Shown here piece by piece: positions 1 through 8,352 of a stretch of 45,948 nt of DNA. Below the pieces are notes generated by a model. It had not been told where the DNA came from, ran no database searches, and was given only the letters and a program-made list of their open reading frames with translations. A program made the translations under genes and the position numbers. Source of the DNA: an uncultured Pseudomonadota bacterium (GTDB lineage Bacteria; Pseudomonadota; Gammaproteobacteria; Xanthomonadales; Ahniellaceae); the NCBI GenBank assembly GCA_937996755.1, contig CALKUS010000053.1, positions 1 to 45,948 of the forward strand, read 5' to 3'. The number at the start of each line of letters is the position of its first letter. Position 1 is the first letter of the stretch.

Positions 1-412
1 AGATTTCCACGGCATAGCGCCGTAGCTTCTCCTCATCCACGTCGACGCCGAGCCCCGGACCATCCGGTACCACAAGGTGGCCGTCGCGGAACTCGAATGG
101 CGCGTGAATGATGTCGTCGAGGTACTTGCGGCCGGCAACCTTGGTCCGTTCGGTGCCGCTGGTCGAAGTGACCGGAATGGTTCCGGCGAGTGTGACTTCG
201 GGGGACGACGCGGCCACGTGCAGATTGGCCGCATTGCCGATCCCCATCTCACCCGAACCGTTGATGTCGCACGCAAAGCCATGTGCGCCCGCTACGGTAA
301 GCAGCCGACGGGTCTTCCACAGACCGCCCGGCTTGGCGTAGTACACCGACAGGTATTGCGCCGCGCCCGCGGTCGCGACGAGCAGCACGCGGGCGGCGAG
401 CGAACGGATCAT
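1..412 (-). pseudogene. C-terminal fragment of an enolase-superfamily (MR/MLE) enzyme
   Basis: The minus strand reads open from an ATG at 412-410 to the window edge, about 137 residues. It matches the C-terminal third of mandelate racemase/muconate lactonizing enzymes: a KPGG segment near residue 29, then MGIGNAANLH and AASSPEV, and the typical tail DGPGLGVDVDEE near the end. Full-length members are about 370-400 residues, so the N-terminal cap and most of the barrel are missing. Homology seems to begin near 360, and hand-counted GC over 1-360 is about 63 percent, below the neighbouring sequence. The ATG overlaps the stop of the DUF2892 gene (ATGA), which may be accidental. I infer a recombination or deletion junction near 360-412 that left a 5'-truncated gene. 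It could be translated, but it cannot be a whole enzyme. Confidence 0.6.
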
Positions 413-612
413 CGGAACGCGTTGCCGGGGCGCAGGCCCAGCTTGCGCATCACGATCGCCGCCGGGCAGAAGCCGGTGAACGCGGACTGCAGCAGGTTCA
501 CGCCGACGAACGCCGTCAGCAGCAGCCACCAGGGCGAAACGAACCAGCCGAGCGCCAGGCTCAGCAGGACCATGCAGCCGGCGAAGGCGAACACGCCACG
601 ATCGATGTTCAC
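409..612 (-). CDS. DUF2892 (YgaP-like) inner-membrane protein
   Basis: This 67-residue protein has two hydrophobic segments (about 8-22 and 27-44) and the DUF2892 signature GFCPAAIVMRKLG near the C-terminus, with Cys49. Such domains occur alone or fused to rhodaneses and are common in sulfide or sulfane-sulfur operons. The start is GTG at 612-610, overlapping the stop of the upstream flavoprotein gene (GTGA), with GAGGAG just upstream. It is translationally coupled to the sulfide:quinone oxidoreductase gene, and a role in sulfur handling at the membrane follows from that context only. The biochemical function of standalone DUF2892 proteins is not established. Confidence 0.8.
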   Translation of the reverse strand: MNIDRGVFAFAGCMVLLSLALGWFVSPWWLLLTAFVGVNLLQSAFTGFCPAAIVMRKLGLRPGNAFR

Positions 613-1910
613 GACACGCTCCTCGTTGCAGTGGGGGGTTGCTTCAGTCGCTCGATGCCGAGCGCCTTCAGGACGTAACGCTCGTAGATCGGTTCGGTGT
701 TGCCCGAGCGCATCTTCGCGAGGAAGTACTTCTCGAAGGCGATCTTCGCGAGGTGCACCCACTTGCCGGCGCGCGTCCACGTCACGTTGCGCGGCGGAAT
801 CTGCGGCAGCGCGACGAACGCCATGCCGGTGTCGCCCATGTCGGCGAGGCAGATCGCGTTCCAGGTCGCGCGCGCCGCGGCCGGGCGGCCGTCGATCGCC
901 GCGCACACGTTCGCCACGACGGCCGAGACCATCGACTCGATCATGAAGCCGGTCTTCGGCGCGCCCGTCGGCACGGGCGTCGCCTCGACCGGTGGAATCG
1001 CGACGCACACGCCGGCGGCGAATACGTTGGCGAATTTCGGGCTGCGCTGGTGCGCGTCGATGAGCACGAAGCCGCGCGGGTTGCACAGCTCGGGCGCGGC
1101 ACGCACGGCATCGACGCCGGTGAACGGCGGCATCACCATCGCGTAACGGCACGGAAGCGCGTGTTCGCGCACGACCTGGCCGCGGTCGTCGAGCTCCTGT
1201 GCCTCGATCGCGTCGGGCGTGGCGCGCGCAATGCGCGCGTTCGCGATCCACTTGATGTGGCGCTTGCGGAACTCGGATTCCAGCAGGCCCTTCGAATCGC
1301 CCACGCCGCCCAGCCCCATGTGGCCGACGTAGGGCTCGCTCGTGACGTAGGTGATCGGCACGCGGTCGCGCAGCTTGCGCCGGCGCAGGTCGGTGTCGAG
1401 GATCATCGCGAACTCGTACGCGGGCCCGAAACAGCTGGCGCCGGGCGCGGCGCCGATCACGATCGGGCCGGGGTCGGCGAGGAAGCGCTCGTAGGCGGCG
1501 TGCGCACGCGCGGCGTGCGCCGTCGTGCAGATCGAGTGCGTGTGCGCGTCGGGACCGAGGCCGGGCACTTCGTCGAACGCCAGCCGCGGGCCGGTCGCGA
1601 TCACCAGGTAGTCGTAGTCCAGCCGGCGCCCGTCGCGCAGTTGCACGTGGTTTTCCGTCGGAACGATGCGCTCCGCGCCGACCGCCTCGAAGGCGATGCC
1701 CTTCGCGGCGAGGTGTGGCGCAACGTCGACGCGGATCTCGTCCGGCGTGCGCCAACCCACGGCGATCCAGGGATTGGAGGGCGTGAAGGCGAACCAGTCG
1801 CCCTCACCGACCACCGTGATCGAGGCGCGCTCGCGCGGGAGCGCGGCCCGGAGCTCGTACGCTGCGCTCATCCCGCCGATGCCGGCGCCGACTACCAGGA
1901 TCCTGGTCAT
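609..1910 (-). CDS. sqr: Sulfide:quinone oxidoreductase
   Basis: This 433-residue flavoprotein should oxidise sulfide to zero-valent sulfur and pass electrons to the quinone pool at the inner membrane. The N-terminal FAD fold GAGIGG lies at residues 8-13. Cysteines at about 128 (SICTT), 160 (GASCFGPAYEF) and 354 (ICLADMGDTG) sit where catalytic SQR cysteines are expected (Aquifex Cys124, Cys156, Cys347). A typical SQR block, TPVPTGAPKTGFMIESM, follows at 311-327, and the C-terminal KWVHLAKIAFEKYFL segment matches the membrane-binding part. It is the first gene of a two-gene operon with DUF2892 and is transcribed away from the ArsR-type regulator. Flavocytochrome c or a nonspecific NAD(P)/FAD enzyme is less likely because all three cysteines are kept. 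Confidence 0.87.
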   Translation of the reverse strand: MTRILVVGAGIGGMSAAYELRAALPRERASITVVGEGDWFAFTPSNPWIAVGWRTPDEIRVDVAPHLAAKGIAFEAVGAERIVPTENHVQLRDGRRLDYDYLVIATGPRLAFDEVPGLGPDAHTHSICTTAHAARAHAAYERFLADPGPIVIGAAPGASCFGPAYEFAMILDTDLRRRKLRDRVPITYVTSEPYVGHMGLGGVGDSKGLLESEFRKRHIKWIANARIARATPDAIEAQELDDRGQVVREHALPCRYAMVMPPFTGVDAVRAAPELCNPRGFVLIDAHQRSPKFANVFAAGVCVAIPPVEATPVPTGAPKTGFMIESMVSAVVANVCAAIDGRPAAARATWNAICLADMGDTGMAFVALPQIPPRNVTWTRAGKWVHLAKIAFEKYFLAKMRSGNTEPIYERYVLKALGIERLKQPPTATRSVS

Positions 1911-1918
1911 GCGTGCCT

Positions 1919-1946
1919 CACTAATTTAGTGTTCGCTAATATAGTG
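1919..1946. promoter_or_regulatory. AT-rich palindromic operator between sqr and the ArsR repressor
   Basis: The divergent intergenic region holds an AT-rich island in GC-rich DNA. CACTAATTTAGTG at 1919-1931 is a perfect palindrome around one central base. A second, related copy, CTAATATAGTG, lies at 1936-1946. It is just upstream of the sqr start (1910) and about 50-80 nt upstream of the repressor start (1999). I infer that the BigR/SqrR-like protein binds here and represses both directions until sulfide or persulfide is present. Confidence 0.7.
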
Positions 1947-1998
1947 ATTGCTGAAGTAGAGTCAAGCTATCGCCGTCGCGGCCACCGGAACCTGATCC

Positions 1999-2340
1999 AT
2001 GTCAGCTTCACGCAGGAAATTGCCGCCGGGCGCGGACGTCGCCGCCGACCTCGCCGCCCAGGCCGGTCGCGCGGCCGACCTGCTGAAGGCCATGGCGCAC
2101 CCGCAACGCCTGCGAGTGCTCTGCCTGCTGGTCGACGGCGAGCGCTCGGTCGGCGAAATCAACCGCGACGTGGCGCTGAGCCAGTCGGCGTTGTCGCAGC
2201 ATCTCGCGAAGCTGCGCGACGAGGGCCTCGTGGAGACGCGCAAGGACGCGCAGGTCGTGTATTACCGGCTCGCGCCGGGGCCGGCCGTCGACGTGATCCG
2301 CACGCTGCACGGCGCGTACTGCGGCGTCCGGCGCGGCTGA
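1999..2340 (+). CDS. bigR: ArsR-family persulfide-responsive repressor (BigR/SqrR type)
   Basis: This 113-residue winged-helix protein carries the ArsR core MAHPQRLRVL (32-41) and the recognition helix SQSALSQHLAKLR (61-73). Cys42 and Cys108 sit exactly where BigR (Cys42/Cys108) and SqrR (Cys41/Cys107) place the pair that forms a tetrasulfide or disulfide link on exposure to persulfides. The gene is divergent from sqr-DUF2892 with an AT-rich palindrome between them, as in known BigR regulons. The ATG at 1999 is used; the short, basic N-terminus before the helix bundle is normal for the family. A metal-sensing ArsR protein is unlikely because no CxC or ELCVCDL motif is seen. Confidence 0.85.
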   Translation: MSASRRKLPPGADVAADLAAQAGRAADLLKAMAHPQRLRVLCLLVDGERSVGEINRDVALSQSALSQHLAKLRDEGLVETRKDAQVVYYRLAPGPAVDVIRTLHGAYCGVRRG

Positions 2341-2403
2341 GTCGCGGGCACGCCGGCCATGACCTCCTCCCTATAGCCGTTTAGGGGAAGGCTGGTAGGC
2401 TCC

Positions 2404-2420
2404 ACCTAAGTGATTTAGGT
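2404..2420. promoter_or_regulatory. Palindromic PadR operator
   Basis: ACCTAA-GTGAT-TTAGGT is a perfect 6+6 inverted repeat just upstream of the padR ATG at 2428. A weaker related pair, CCCTA at 2369-2373 and TAGGG at 2382-2386, lies upstream. I infer autoregulation of the padR-permease operon. The last arm also overlaps the Shine-Dalgarno sequence AGGTGA, so bound repressor would cover the translation start region. Confidence 0.6.
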
Positions 2421-2427
2421 GAAGCCG

Positions 2428-2763
2428 ATGGCAACGATCCTCCCGGGCACGCTCGACGTGCTGGTCCTCAAGGCGGTTTCGCTCGGCGCCGAGCACGGCT
2501 TCGGCCTGCTGCAGCGCATCCGCACGCTCTCGGCGGGCGCGCTCGAGGTGGAGCAGGGCGCGCTCTATCCCGCGCTCGCGCGGCTGGAGAACCAGGGCCT
2601 GGTCGACGCCGAGTGGGGCACGTCGGACAACAACCGGCGCGCGAAGTACTACCGCCTCACGCGCACCGGGCGCGCGCGGCTCGAGCAGCAGCGCAGCGAA
2701 TGGCATGCGCTCGCCGACGCGATGGCGCTCGTGCTCGGTGCCGGCAAGGGAGCGGCGAGGTGA
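2428..2763 (+). CDS. PadR-family transcriptional regulator
   Basis: This 111-residue PadR winged-helix protein has the family pattern LPGTLDVLVLKAVS, then GFGLLQRI, then LEVEQGALYPALARLE, then a YYRLTRTG wing and a short C-terminal dimerisation helix. PadR proteins repress nearby transporter genes and respond to small hydrophobic ligands. The ATG at 2428 is preferred over the in-frame GTG at 2419 because AGGTGA at 2418-2423 gives a well-spaced ribosome binding site only for the ATG. The stop overlaps the GTG start of the downstream MacB-like permease gene (GTGA), so the two are coupled. This PadR plus permease pairing is the usual arrangement for ADOP permeases. The ligand cannot be told from the sequence. 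Confidence 0.88.
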   Translation: MATILPGTLDVLVLKAVSLGAEHGFGLLQRIRTLSAGALEVEQGALYPALARLENQGLVDAEWGTSDNNRRAKYYRLTRTGRARLEQQRSEWHALADAMALVLGAGKGAAR

Positions 2764-5345
2764 GCGGGCTGCGCAACCTGCTCCGCACGCTGGTCCAGCG
2801 CCGCCGCTTCGAGCGCGAGCTGGACGACGAGCTCGCGTTTCACGTGGCGGCGCGCGCCGACCAGCTCGAGCGCGACGGCGTCGCGCGCGCCGAAGCGTTG
2901 CGTCGCGCGCGGCTGGAGCTCGGCATGGCCGAGCTGCACAAGTCCGACGTGCGCGCCGCCAAGGGCCTGGCGCCGTTCGACGGGCTCATGCTCGACCTGC
3001 GCCAGGCGGCGCGCTCGCTGCTGCGCAACCGCCTGTTCGCGCTGACCACGGTCGCGATCCTCGCGCTCGCGATCGCCGCGAACGCCGCGCTGTTCGCGTT
3101 CTTCGAAGCGTACGTGCTGCGCGCGCCCGACGTGCGCGCGCCCGGCCGCACGGTGGACGTGCTCGCCGGCTACGACGACGGCCAGGTCGCCGGCCTCTGG
3201 CCGATGGCCGACGCCGAGGCGCTCGCCGCCGCGGGCGCGGGCACGCTCGAAGGGACGTGGCTCGCGAACAACGTGCGCGTCCCGCTGCTCGGCGACGCGC
3301 CGAAGATGACGTTCGGGCTCGCGGTGAGCGCGAGCTACTTCGACCTGCTGGGCGCCCGCATGCAGCGCGGCCGCACGTTCGACGTGGTGGACGAGCGCAC
3401 GCGCGAGCCCGTGCTCGTGTTGAGCGCCGCCGGCTGGCGGCGCCTGGCCCACGCCGATCCGGACGTGCTCGGTTCCGTGCTGAAGCTGGGCCCGACGAGC
3501 TACACCGTCATCGGTATCGCTGCGGAAGGGTTCCGCGGCCTGGACGTCGTGACGCCGGAATACTGGATCCCGCGCGCGGGCGCCGCCGCGATCGCGAGCG
3601 ACATCGAGGCGACGACGATGGGCGGCGTGCTGCGCGAGGGCGTGACGGTGGCGCAGGCGCAGGATGCGCTCGCGACCGCGCTCGCCGGGCGCACGGCAGA
3701 GGACGGCGGCCCGACGCGCGTGGTGGTCGCGGCGCGCACGTCGATGTTCGACGGCGTCGAGGCGGGCACGCTGAAAGCCGCGGCCATCCCGGTGTTCGCG
3801 GGCTTCCTGCTCGTGCTGCTCGTGGCGTGCGCGAACCTCGCGAACGTGGCGCTCGCGCGCGCGGCGGCCCGGCGGCGCGAGCTGGCGATCCGCGTGTCGG
3901 TCGGTGCCTCGCGCTGGCGCGTCGCGCGCCACCTGCTGGTCGAATCGCTGCTGCTCGCCGCGCTCGCCGCGGCGGTCGGCACGCTGGTGTGCGCGGGCGT
4001 CGTCGCGGCGCTGCAGCGCTTCGTGTTCGCCGACGTCGGCGCCGTCGCGCCCGACCTCGTGCCGCCGGCGTTCGAGTGGGGCCGCAGCGCCTATGCCGCG
4101 TTGCTCGCGCTCGTCGCGGCGCTCGCGATCGGCCTCGCGCCGGCGCTGGAGGCCGGCGCGCAGTCGCCGGTGCACGGCGTGCGCAACCTCGGCACGGACG
4201 GCCGCGCCCGCACGGGACGCCTGCGCGACGTGCTGCTCGTGGGGCAGATCGCGGCGAGCGCCGTGCTGCTCGTGCTGGCCGGGCTCATCGTCGCGAACGA
4301 GCGCCGCGTCGACGACCTCGATCCCGGTTACGACGTCGCGCGCATCGTCGACACCACGTTCCCCGTGCCCACCGAGCGGGCACTGCGCGAGCTCGAGCGC
4401 GTGCCCGGCGTGGCGGCCGTGACGGCGGTCGCGCGCGCGCCGTTGTACGGCCGCGCGTGGACCGCGCCCGTGCGCGTGGCGGGCGGGGACGTCGGCGTCG
4501 GCTTCAACCACGTCGACGATCGCTTCTTCGCGACGCTCGGCATCGGGCTGGCGCGCGGCCGCGCGTTCCTGCCCGAGGAAGCGCGCAACGAAGCGAACGT
4601 CGCGATCGTGAGCGCCGCGACCGCGCGGCTGCTGTTCGGCGCAGGCGATCCGCTCGGCCGCACGTTCGAGGTCACGACCGACCTCGTGCCGATCCCGGTC
4701 GGACGCTACGAAGTGGTCGGCGTCGCGGACGACGTCGCGAGCGGCATTTTCCTCGAGGGCCGCGACCGCGCGATGGTGTACTTCCCGACCGCGATCGGCG
4801 GCAAGCATGCCGGCGCGCTCCTGGCGCGCGTGTCCGGCGACGTCGCGGCGACCAGTCGCGCGATCGTCGACGCGTGCACGCGCGCCAACGCGTCCGTGCT
4901 GTGCGAGCCGACCACGCTGGCGGCCGTCGTGCAGCAGCAACGCGTGCCGTTCGCGGTGGCCGGCGCGATCGCGACGGCGCTCGGCTGCGCGGCGCTCGCG
5001 ATCAGCTGCATCGGCCTGTACGGCGTCGTCGGCTTCACGGTGGCCCGGCGCACGCGCGAGATCGGCGTGCGCATCGCGCTCGGCGCCACGCCGCGCGCCG
5101 TGCTGCGCTTCGTGCTGGACGGCGCCGTGCGCCGCATCGTGCTCGGGCTCGCGCTGGGGCTGCCGGTGTGCATCGCGATCTCGGCGCTGGTCGCCGCGCA
5201 GCTCGAGGTGATCCGCGCGTTCGATTCGCGCGCCTACCTCGCGATGCCGCTGCTGCTCGCGCTCGTCGCGTTCGTCGCCGCGTTCGTGCCCGCACGCCGC
5301 GCCGCGCGCATCGCGCCGACGGAGGCGCTGCGCGAGGACGGCTGA
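2760..5345 (+). CDS. MacB-like orphan permease (ADOP family)
   Basis: This 861-residue membrane protein matches duplicated orphan permeases. A cytoplasmic N-terminal helical region at 1-85 has the FERELDDELAFHV signature. A first transmembrane helix follows at about 93-115, then a MacB-type periplasmic domain, an FtsX-type block at about 340-450, a second periplasmic domain, and a second FtsX block at about 735-860 with TREIGVRIALGATPRAVLR. No ATP-binding subunit is adjacent, as usual for these proteins. They are thought to act in export or envelope mechanotransmission, but substrates are unknown. The GTG start at 2760 overlaps the padR stop. An ORF extending upstream to 2613 is only a read-through of the padR region. 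Confidence 0.87.
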   Translation: MSGLRNLLRTLVQRRRFERELDDELAFHVAARADQLERDGVARAEALRRARLELGMAELHKSDVRAAKGLAPFDGLMLDLRQAARSLLRNRLFALTTVAILALAIAANAALFAFFEAYVLRAPDVRAPGRTVDVLAGYDDGQVAGLWPMADAEALAAAGAGTLEGTWLANNVRVPLLGDAPKMTFGLAVSASYFDLLGARMQRGRTFDVVDERTREPVLVLSAAGWRRLAHADPDVLGSVLKLGPTSYTVIGIAAEGFRGLDVVTPEYWIPRAGAAAIASDIEATTMGGVLREGVTVAQAQDALATALAGRTAEDGGPTRVVVAARTSMFDGVEAGTLKAAAIPVFAGFLLVLLVACANLANVALARAAARRRELAIRVSVGASRWRVARHLLVESLLLAALAAAVGTLVCAGVVAALQRFVFADVGAVAPDLVPPAFEWGRSAYAALLALVAALAIGLAPALEAGAQSPVHGVRNLGTDGRARTGRLRDVLLVGQIAASAVLLVLAGLIVANERRVDDLDPGYDVARIVDTTFPVPTERALRELERVPGVAAVTAVARAPLYGRAWTAPVRVAGGDVGVGFNHVDDRFFATLGIGLARGRAFLPEEARNEANVAIVSAATARLLFGAGDPLGRTFEVTTDLVPIPVGRYEVVGVADDVASGIFLEGRDRAMVYFPTAIGGKHAGALLARVSGDVAATSRAIVDACTRANASVLCEPTTLAAVVQQQRVPFAVAGAIATALGCAALAISCIGLYGVVGFTVARRTREIGVRIALGATPRAVLRFVLDGAVRRIVLGLALGLPVCIAISALVAAQLEVIRAFDSRAYLAMPLLLALVAFVAAFVPARRAARIAPTEALREDG

Positions 5346-5346
5346 A

Positions 5347-5859
5347 CTACTGCTCGGGCTCGCCCTCGAGCACGCGCACCACTTCCGGCTCCAGCGAGCG
5401 CAGGCCCCAGGCGCGGCCGGTCGCGAGCGCGTCCGGGATCGACGCGCCCTCGATCCACGCCGCGCGCAGTGCGGCCATCGCGCCGACGCGGTTGCTGCTC
5501 GCGCAGTGCACGAGCAGCGGCTTCGGCGAGTTGCGCACCGCCGCGTCGAACGCGTTCACCGTCTCGCGCGTCAGCCCGTTCGCACCGTGCACCGGCACGT
5601 TGACGTACTTCATGCCGGCCGCTTCGACGGCGGCGCGCTCGTCGAACTCCGGCGTCTCGTCGTCGATGCGCAGGTCGACCACGGTCTCGATGCCCGCGGC
5701 GTGCAGCGGTTCGATGTCGGACGCCGTGATGGCACCGGCCGTGGCGATGCCGTCGGATTGCTGGACGAGGTTCGGCAGCGCGGGCATCGCGACGCGCGAA
5801 GGCGTCGCGCTGCAGGCGGCGAGCGCGAGGACGAAGAGCAGGGCGATGCGGTGGCGCAT
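5347..5859 (-). CDS. DUF442-type phosphatase-like lipoprotein
   Basis: This 170-residue protein begins with a lipoprotein signal (hydrophobic 5-13, LAAC with Cys16 as acylation site). The mature part resembles beta-lactamase-hydrolase-like/DUF442 phosphatases: an early SDIEPLHAAGIETVVDLR block and the phosphate-binding loop HCASSNR, with Cys119 and Arg124. That is CX4R, as in DUF442, not the CX5R of classical tyrosine phosphatases. It should sit in the outer or inner membrane facing the periplasm, so a cytoplasmic phosphoprotein substrate is unlikely. The stop lies one base past the end of the convergent permease gene. It is a single gene just downstream of the tRNA on the same strand. The physiological substrate is unknown. 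Confidence 0.75.
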   Translation of the reverse strand: MRHRIALLFVLALAACSATPSRVAMPALPNLVQQSDGIATAGAITASDIEPLHAAGIETVVDLRIDDETPEFDERAAVEAAGMKYVNVPVHGANGLTRETVNAFDAAVRNSPKPLLVHCASSNRVGAMAALRAAWIEGASIPDALATGRAWGLRSLEPEVVRVLEGEPEQ

Positions 5860-5879
5860 GGCGTGGCTCCGGAAAGGAG

Positions 5880-5955
5880 TGGTGGGCCCACCAGGATTCG
5901 AACCTGGAACCAAGGAATTATGAGTTCCGTGCTCTAACCGTTGAGCTATAGGCCC
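5880..5955 (-). tRNA. ileX: tRNA-Ile2 (anticodon CAT, lysidine-modified)
   Basis: The minus strand reads a complete 76-nt cloverleaf. The acceptor stem GGGCCTA pairs with TGGGCCC, the D arm is GCTCAACGGTTAGAGC, the anticodon loop is CTCATAA, the T arm contains GGTTCGAATCC, and CCA is encoded at 5882-5880. The CAT anticodon could be Met or Ile2. The CTCATAA loop followed by TTGGT and the GGTTAGAGCA D arm match tRNA-Ile2, in which TilS converts C34 to lysidine to read AUA. Elongator or initiator Met is the alternative. A plain -10-like element, GATACGCT, lies about 10-17 nt upstream on the minus strand. Confidence 0.9.
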
Positions 5956-6143
5956 GCCGTCAGAGCGTATCGCATGTTTCGTCGCTCCTACGACATCCTC
6001 CCTGCAACGTCGCTGCGGCGAGTGCCGCACCATTCTCGCATTCCGACCGCACCCCGCTCCGCTCCTGGCGTCGAGGGTTCGATGGCGTGGAATCGCTTCG
6101 CAGCGGGGTTGTACAGCCGGCCCGAACGAGAGTGGTACAGCCG

Positions 6144-7556
6144 TCATGCTGCGTCGGCGCGCTCGTCCTTCGCGGCGGCATCGGGTGTGGCCGCGCGCAG
6201 CAGCACGCTGAACCGCGTGCCCGATCCCGGCACCGACTCGACCGCGACGCTGCCGCCGCTGCGCTGCAGGATGGTGTAGACGGTGGCGAGGCCGAGGCCG
6301 GCGTTGCGTCCGCCGGCGCGCGTGGAGAAGTGCGGCTCGAAGATCGCGCGCAACGCGTCCGACGCGATGCCGCCGCCGTCGTCGCTCACGCCGATGAGCA
6401 CGTAGCGACCAGGCTCGACCGCGATGCGCATTCCCGGCGGCGCGGCCTGCGGCAGCTCGATGGGGCGCGCGTCGACGCGCACGAGGTGCGCGCCCGCTTC
6501 CACCGCGTTCACCACGAGGTTCACGAGCACGCGTTCCAGCTCGAGCGGGTCGGCGTGCGCCGCCAGCGTGGCCTGCGGCGGCATCGCGATCGCGAGTTGC
6601 ACGCCGCCGCCGACCAGTTGGCGCAGCAGCGGCTCGGCTTCGCGCAACGCGTCGTCGACGCGCAGCACGCCGGGCATCGCGGATTCGTTGTTGCCGAGCG
6701 TGAGCAGGCGCCGGATGTTCGCGGCGGCCTTGTTCGCAGCGGTCACGATGTCGGCCAGGCGGCGCTTCAGGCGCAGCATGCCCGCCTCGTCGCCCGGCGC
6801 GGGCGGCTTGCGCTGCGCGAGCTCGGCCTGCGCGCTGATCGCGGTGAGGTAGTTGTTGACGTCGTGCGCGAGCCCCGTGGAGAAGCGCGCGAGCGCCTCC
6901 ATCTTGCGCGAATGCGCGAGCTGTTCGTCGCGCTGGCGCAGCGCCTCGCGCTGCTGCGTGCGGTTGCGCTCGTGGCGCACGAGCGCGGCGATGCCGAGCG
7001 CGACGGCCACCAGCCACGCGACGAGCATGGCGCGCGAGAACCAGCGTGCGTGTTCGGCGACCGCCGCCACGCGCTGCCCGAACTCGAGCCGGACCTGGTC
7101 CACGACGCCGGCGAGCTGGTAGAACCTCCGGTCGTAGGCATCGTCGGTCGGGGTGCCGACGCCGACCTGCTCGCCCGCGCGGTGCGCGGCGATGCGGTTG
7201 CGGGTTTCCTGTTCGAACGCCTGCAGGTACGCGGACAGGCCTTCCAGGCGCTCGCGCATCGCACGATCGAAGCGGCCGGCGTCGCGCATGGGGATCGCCG
7301 CGAGGTTCGCGCGTGCGCGCGTCACGCCGGCCAGCACGACGCCGTCGGTGAGCTCCTCGCCGCTCACCAGCTCTTCCATCCAGAGATGCGTTTCGGTGAT
7401 CGCGACCTTCGCGTCGGCGATGGACGCGAGGTCCGCGACGTCGCCCGAGATCAGCGCGTCGCGCGCGCGCGACGATGCGAGCTGCGCAGCCGCGCCAGCG
7501 ATGCCCAGCAGCAGCAAGAGTACGATCGCGACGCGTCCCGATCGCGGCGCCGTCAT
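6144..7556 (-). CDS. Sensor histidine kinase
   Basis: This 470-residue kinase has transmembrane helices at about 8-26 and 175-194 flanking a mostly helical periplasmic domain of about 145 residues. The dimerisation helix carries phospho-acceptor His231 in GLAHDVNNYLT, a HisKA type seen in NtrB-like and hybrid kinases. The ATP-binding domain shows the N box NLVVNAVEAG, the G1 box DDGGGI and the G2 box AGLGLATV. The gene is coupled to the upstream response regulator (its ATG overlaps the regulator stop at 7553-7555), so the two form a two-component pair. The signal is unknown. No cysteine or heme-binding motif stands out in the sensor domain. Confidence 0.9.
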   Translation of the reverse strand: MTAPRSGRVAIVLLLLLGIAGAAAQLASSRARDALISGDVADLASIADAKVAITETHLWMEELVSGEELTDGVVLAGVTRARANLAAIPMRDAGRFDRAMRERLEGLSAYLQAFEQETRNRIAAHRAGEQVGVGTPTDDAYDRRFYQLAGVVDQVRLEFGQRVAAVAEHARWFSRAMLVAWLVAVALGIAALVRHERNRTQQREALRQRDEQLAHSRKMEALARFSTGLAHDVNNYLTAISAQAELAQRKPPAPGDEAGMLRLKRRLADIVTAANKAAANIRRLLTLGNNESAMPGVLRVDDALREAEPLLRQLVGGGVQLAIAMPPQATLAAHADPLELERVLVNLVVNAVEAGAHLVRVDARPIELPQAAPPGMRIAVEPGRYVLIGVSDDGGGIASDALRAIFEPHFSTRAGGRNAGLGLATVYTILQRSGGSVAVESVPGSGTRFSVLLRAATPDAAAKDERADAA

Positions 7557-8230
7557 TCGCGCCGGCTCCGCAGCACGTAGCCGACGCCCTTGTCGGTGTG
7601 CAGCAGCCGGTCGTTGCGCTCGCCGTCGATCTTGCGGCGCAGGCGGTGCACGGTGACGTCGATGACGTTGCTCAGGCCGTCGAACGATTCGTCCCAGACG
7701 TGCTCGGAAAGGTCGGTGCGCGTGACGACTTCGTCCACGCGCCGCAGCAGGTACTCGAGCACGGCGAACTCGCGCGGTGACAGCTTCACCGGCTCGCCGC
7801 CCACCGTGACGCTGCGCTTCGCGCGGTCCATCTCGACGTCGCCCGCGGCGAGCTGGCCGACGAAGCGCTGCTCGCGCCGGCGCAGCAGCGCGCGCACGCG
7901 CGCGAGCAGCTCGTCGAAGGCAAAGGGCTTGGCGAGGTAGTCGTCGGCGCCGGCGTCCAGGCCGGCCACGCGGTCGGTGACGTCGGCGCGTGCCGTCAGC
8001 ATGAGCACCGGCACGGCGACCCCGGCCGCGCGCCAGCGGCGCAGCAGCTCGATGCCGGTCGGCGGCGGCAGCGACCAGTCGAGGATGGCGACGTCGTAGT
8101 CGTTGACCGCCATCAACTCGTCGGCATGCGAGCCCGTGGTCGCCAGGTCGACCGCGAAGGCCTCGTCCTCCAGCACCTCGCGCGTCGCTTCGCCGATCAG
8201 CGGCTCGTCTTCGACAAGCAGCACCCGCAT
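7553..8230 (-). CDS. OmpR/PhoB-family response regulator
   Basis: This 225-residue regulator has a receiver domain (phospho-acceptor Asp51 in ILDWSL, acidic pocket EDE at 7-9, Lys101 in LAKPF) and a C-terminal winged-helix DNA-binding domain with VIDVTVHRLRRKID and GVGYVLRSRRE. ATG at 8230-8228 is chosen because the receiver core MRVLLVEDE begins there and GGGAGA lies just upstream; a longer in-frame extension to 8290 has no such signal. It is the first gene of the operon with the kinase downstream and is divergent from the DUF5666-type gene across about 120 bp, making that gene a plausible target. QseB/PmrA-like by overall form. Confidence 0.9.
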   Translation of the reverse strand: MRVLLVEDEPLIGEATREVLEDEAFAVDLATTGSHADELMAVNDYDVAILDWSLPPPTGIELLRRWRAAGVAVPVLMLTARADVTDRVAGLDAGADDYLAKPFAFDELLARVRALLRRREQRFVGQLAAGDVEMDRAKRSVTVGGEPVKLSPREFAVLEYLLRRVDEVVTRTDLSEHVWDESFDGLSNVIDVTVHRLRRKIDGERNDRLLHTDKGVGYVLRSRRE

Positions 8231-8352
8231 TTGCCGTCTCCCGCGTTGCTTCTCTTGCGACTCTACCGCGCGCGCGGCGCTCCGCCGCACTTGTAATCGT
8301 CCTGTACTGCGCCGCCCGCTAGCGTACGAGTGCAGCCAACAGGGGAAGGAAC

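Noticed and set aside
2649..4940. A 763-codon minus-strand frame opposite the permease
   Set aside because: Translation is Arg/His/Glu-rich without any domain, and the plus strand encodes a clear ADOP permease.
6111..6143. Two copies of GTACAGCCG near the end of the kinase gene
   Set aside because: Two 9-mers 24 nt apart with no further copies; not enough for a repeat family or array.
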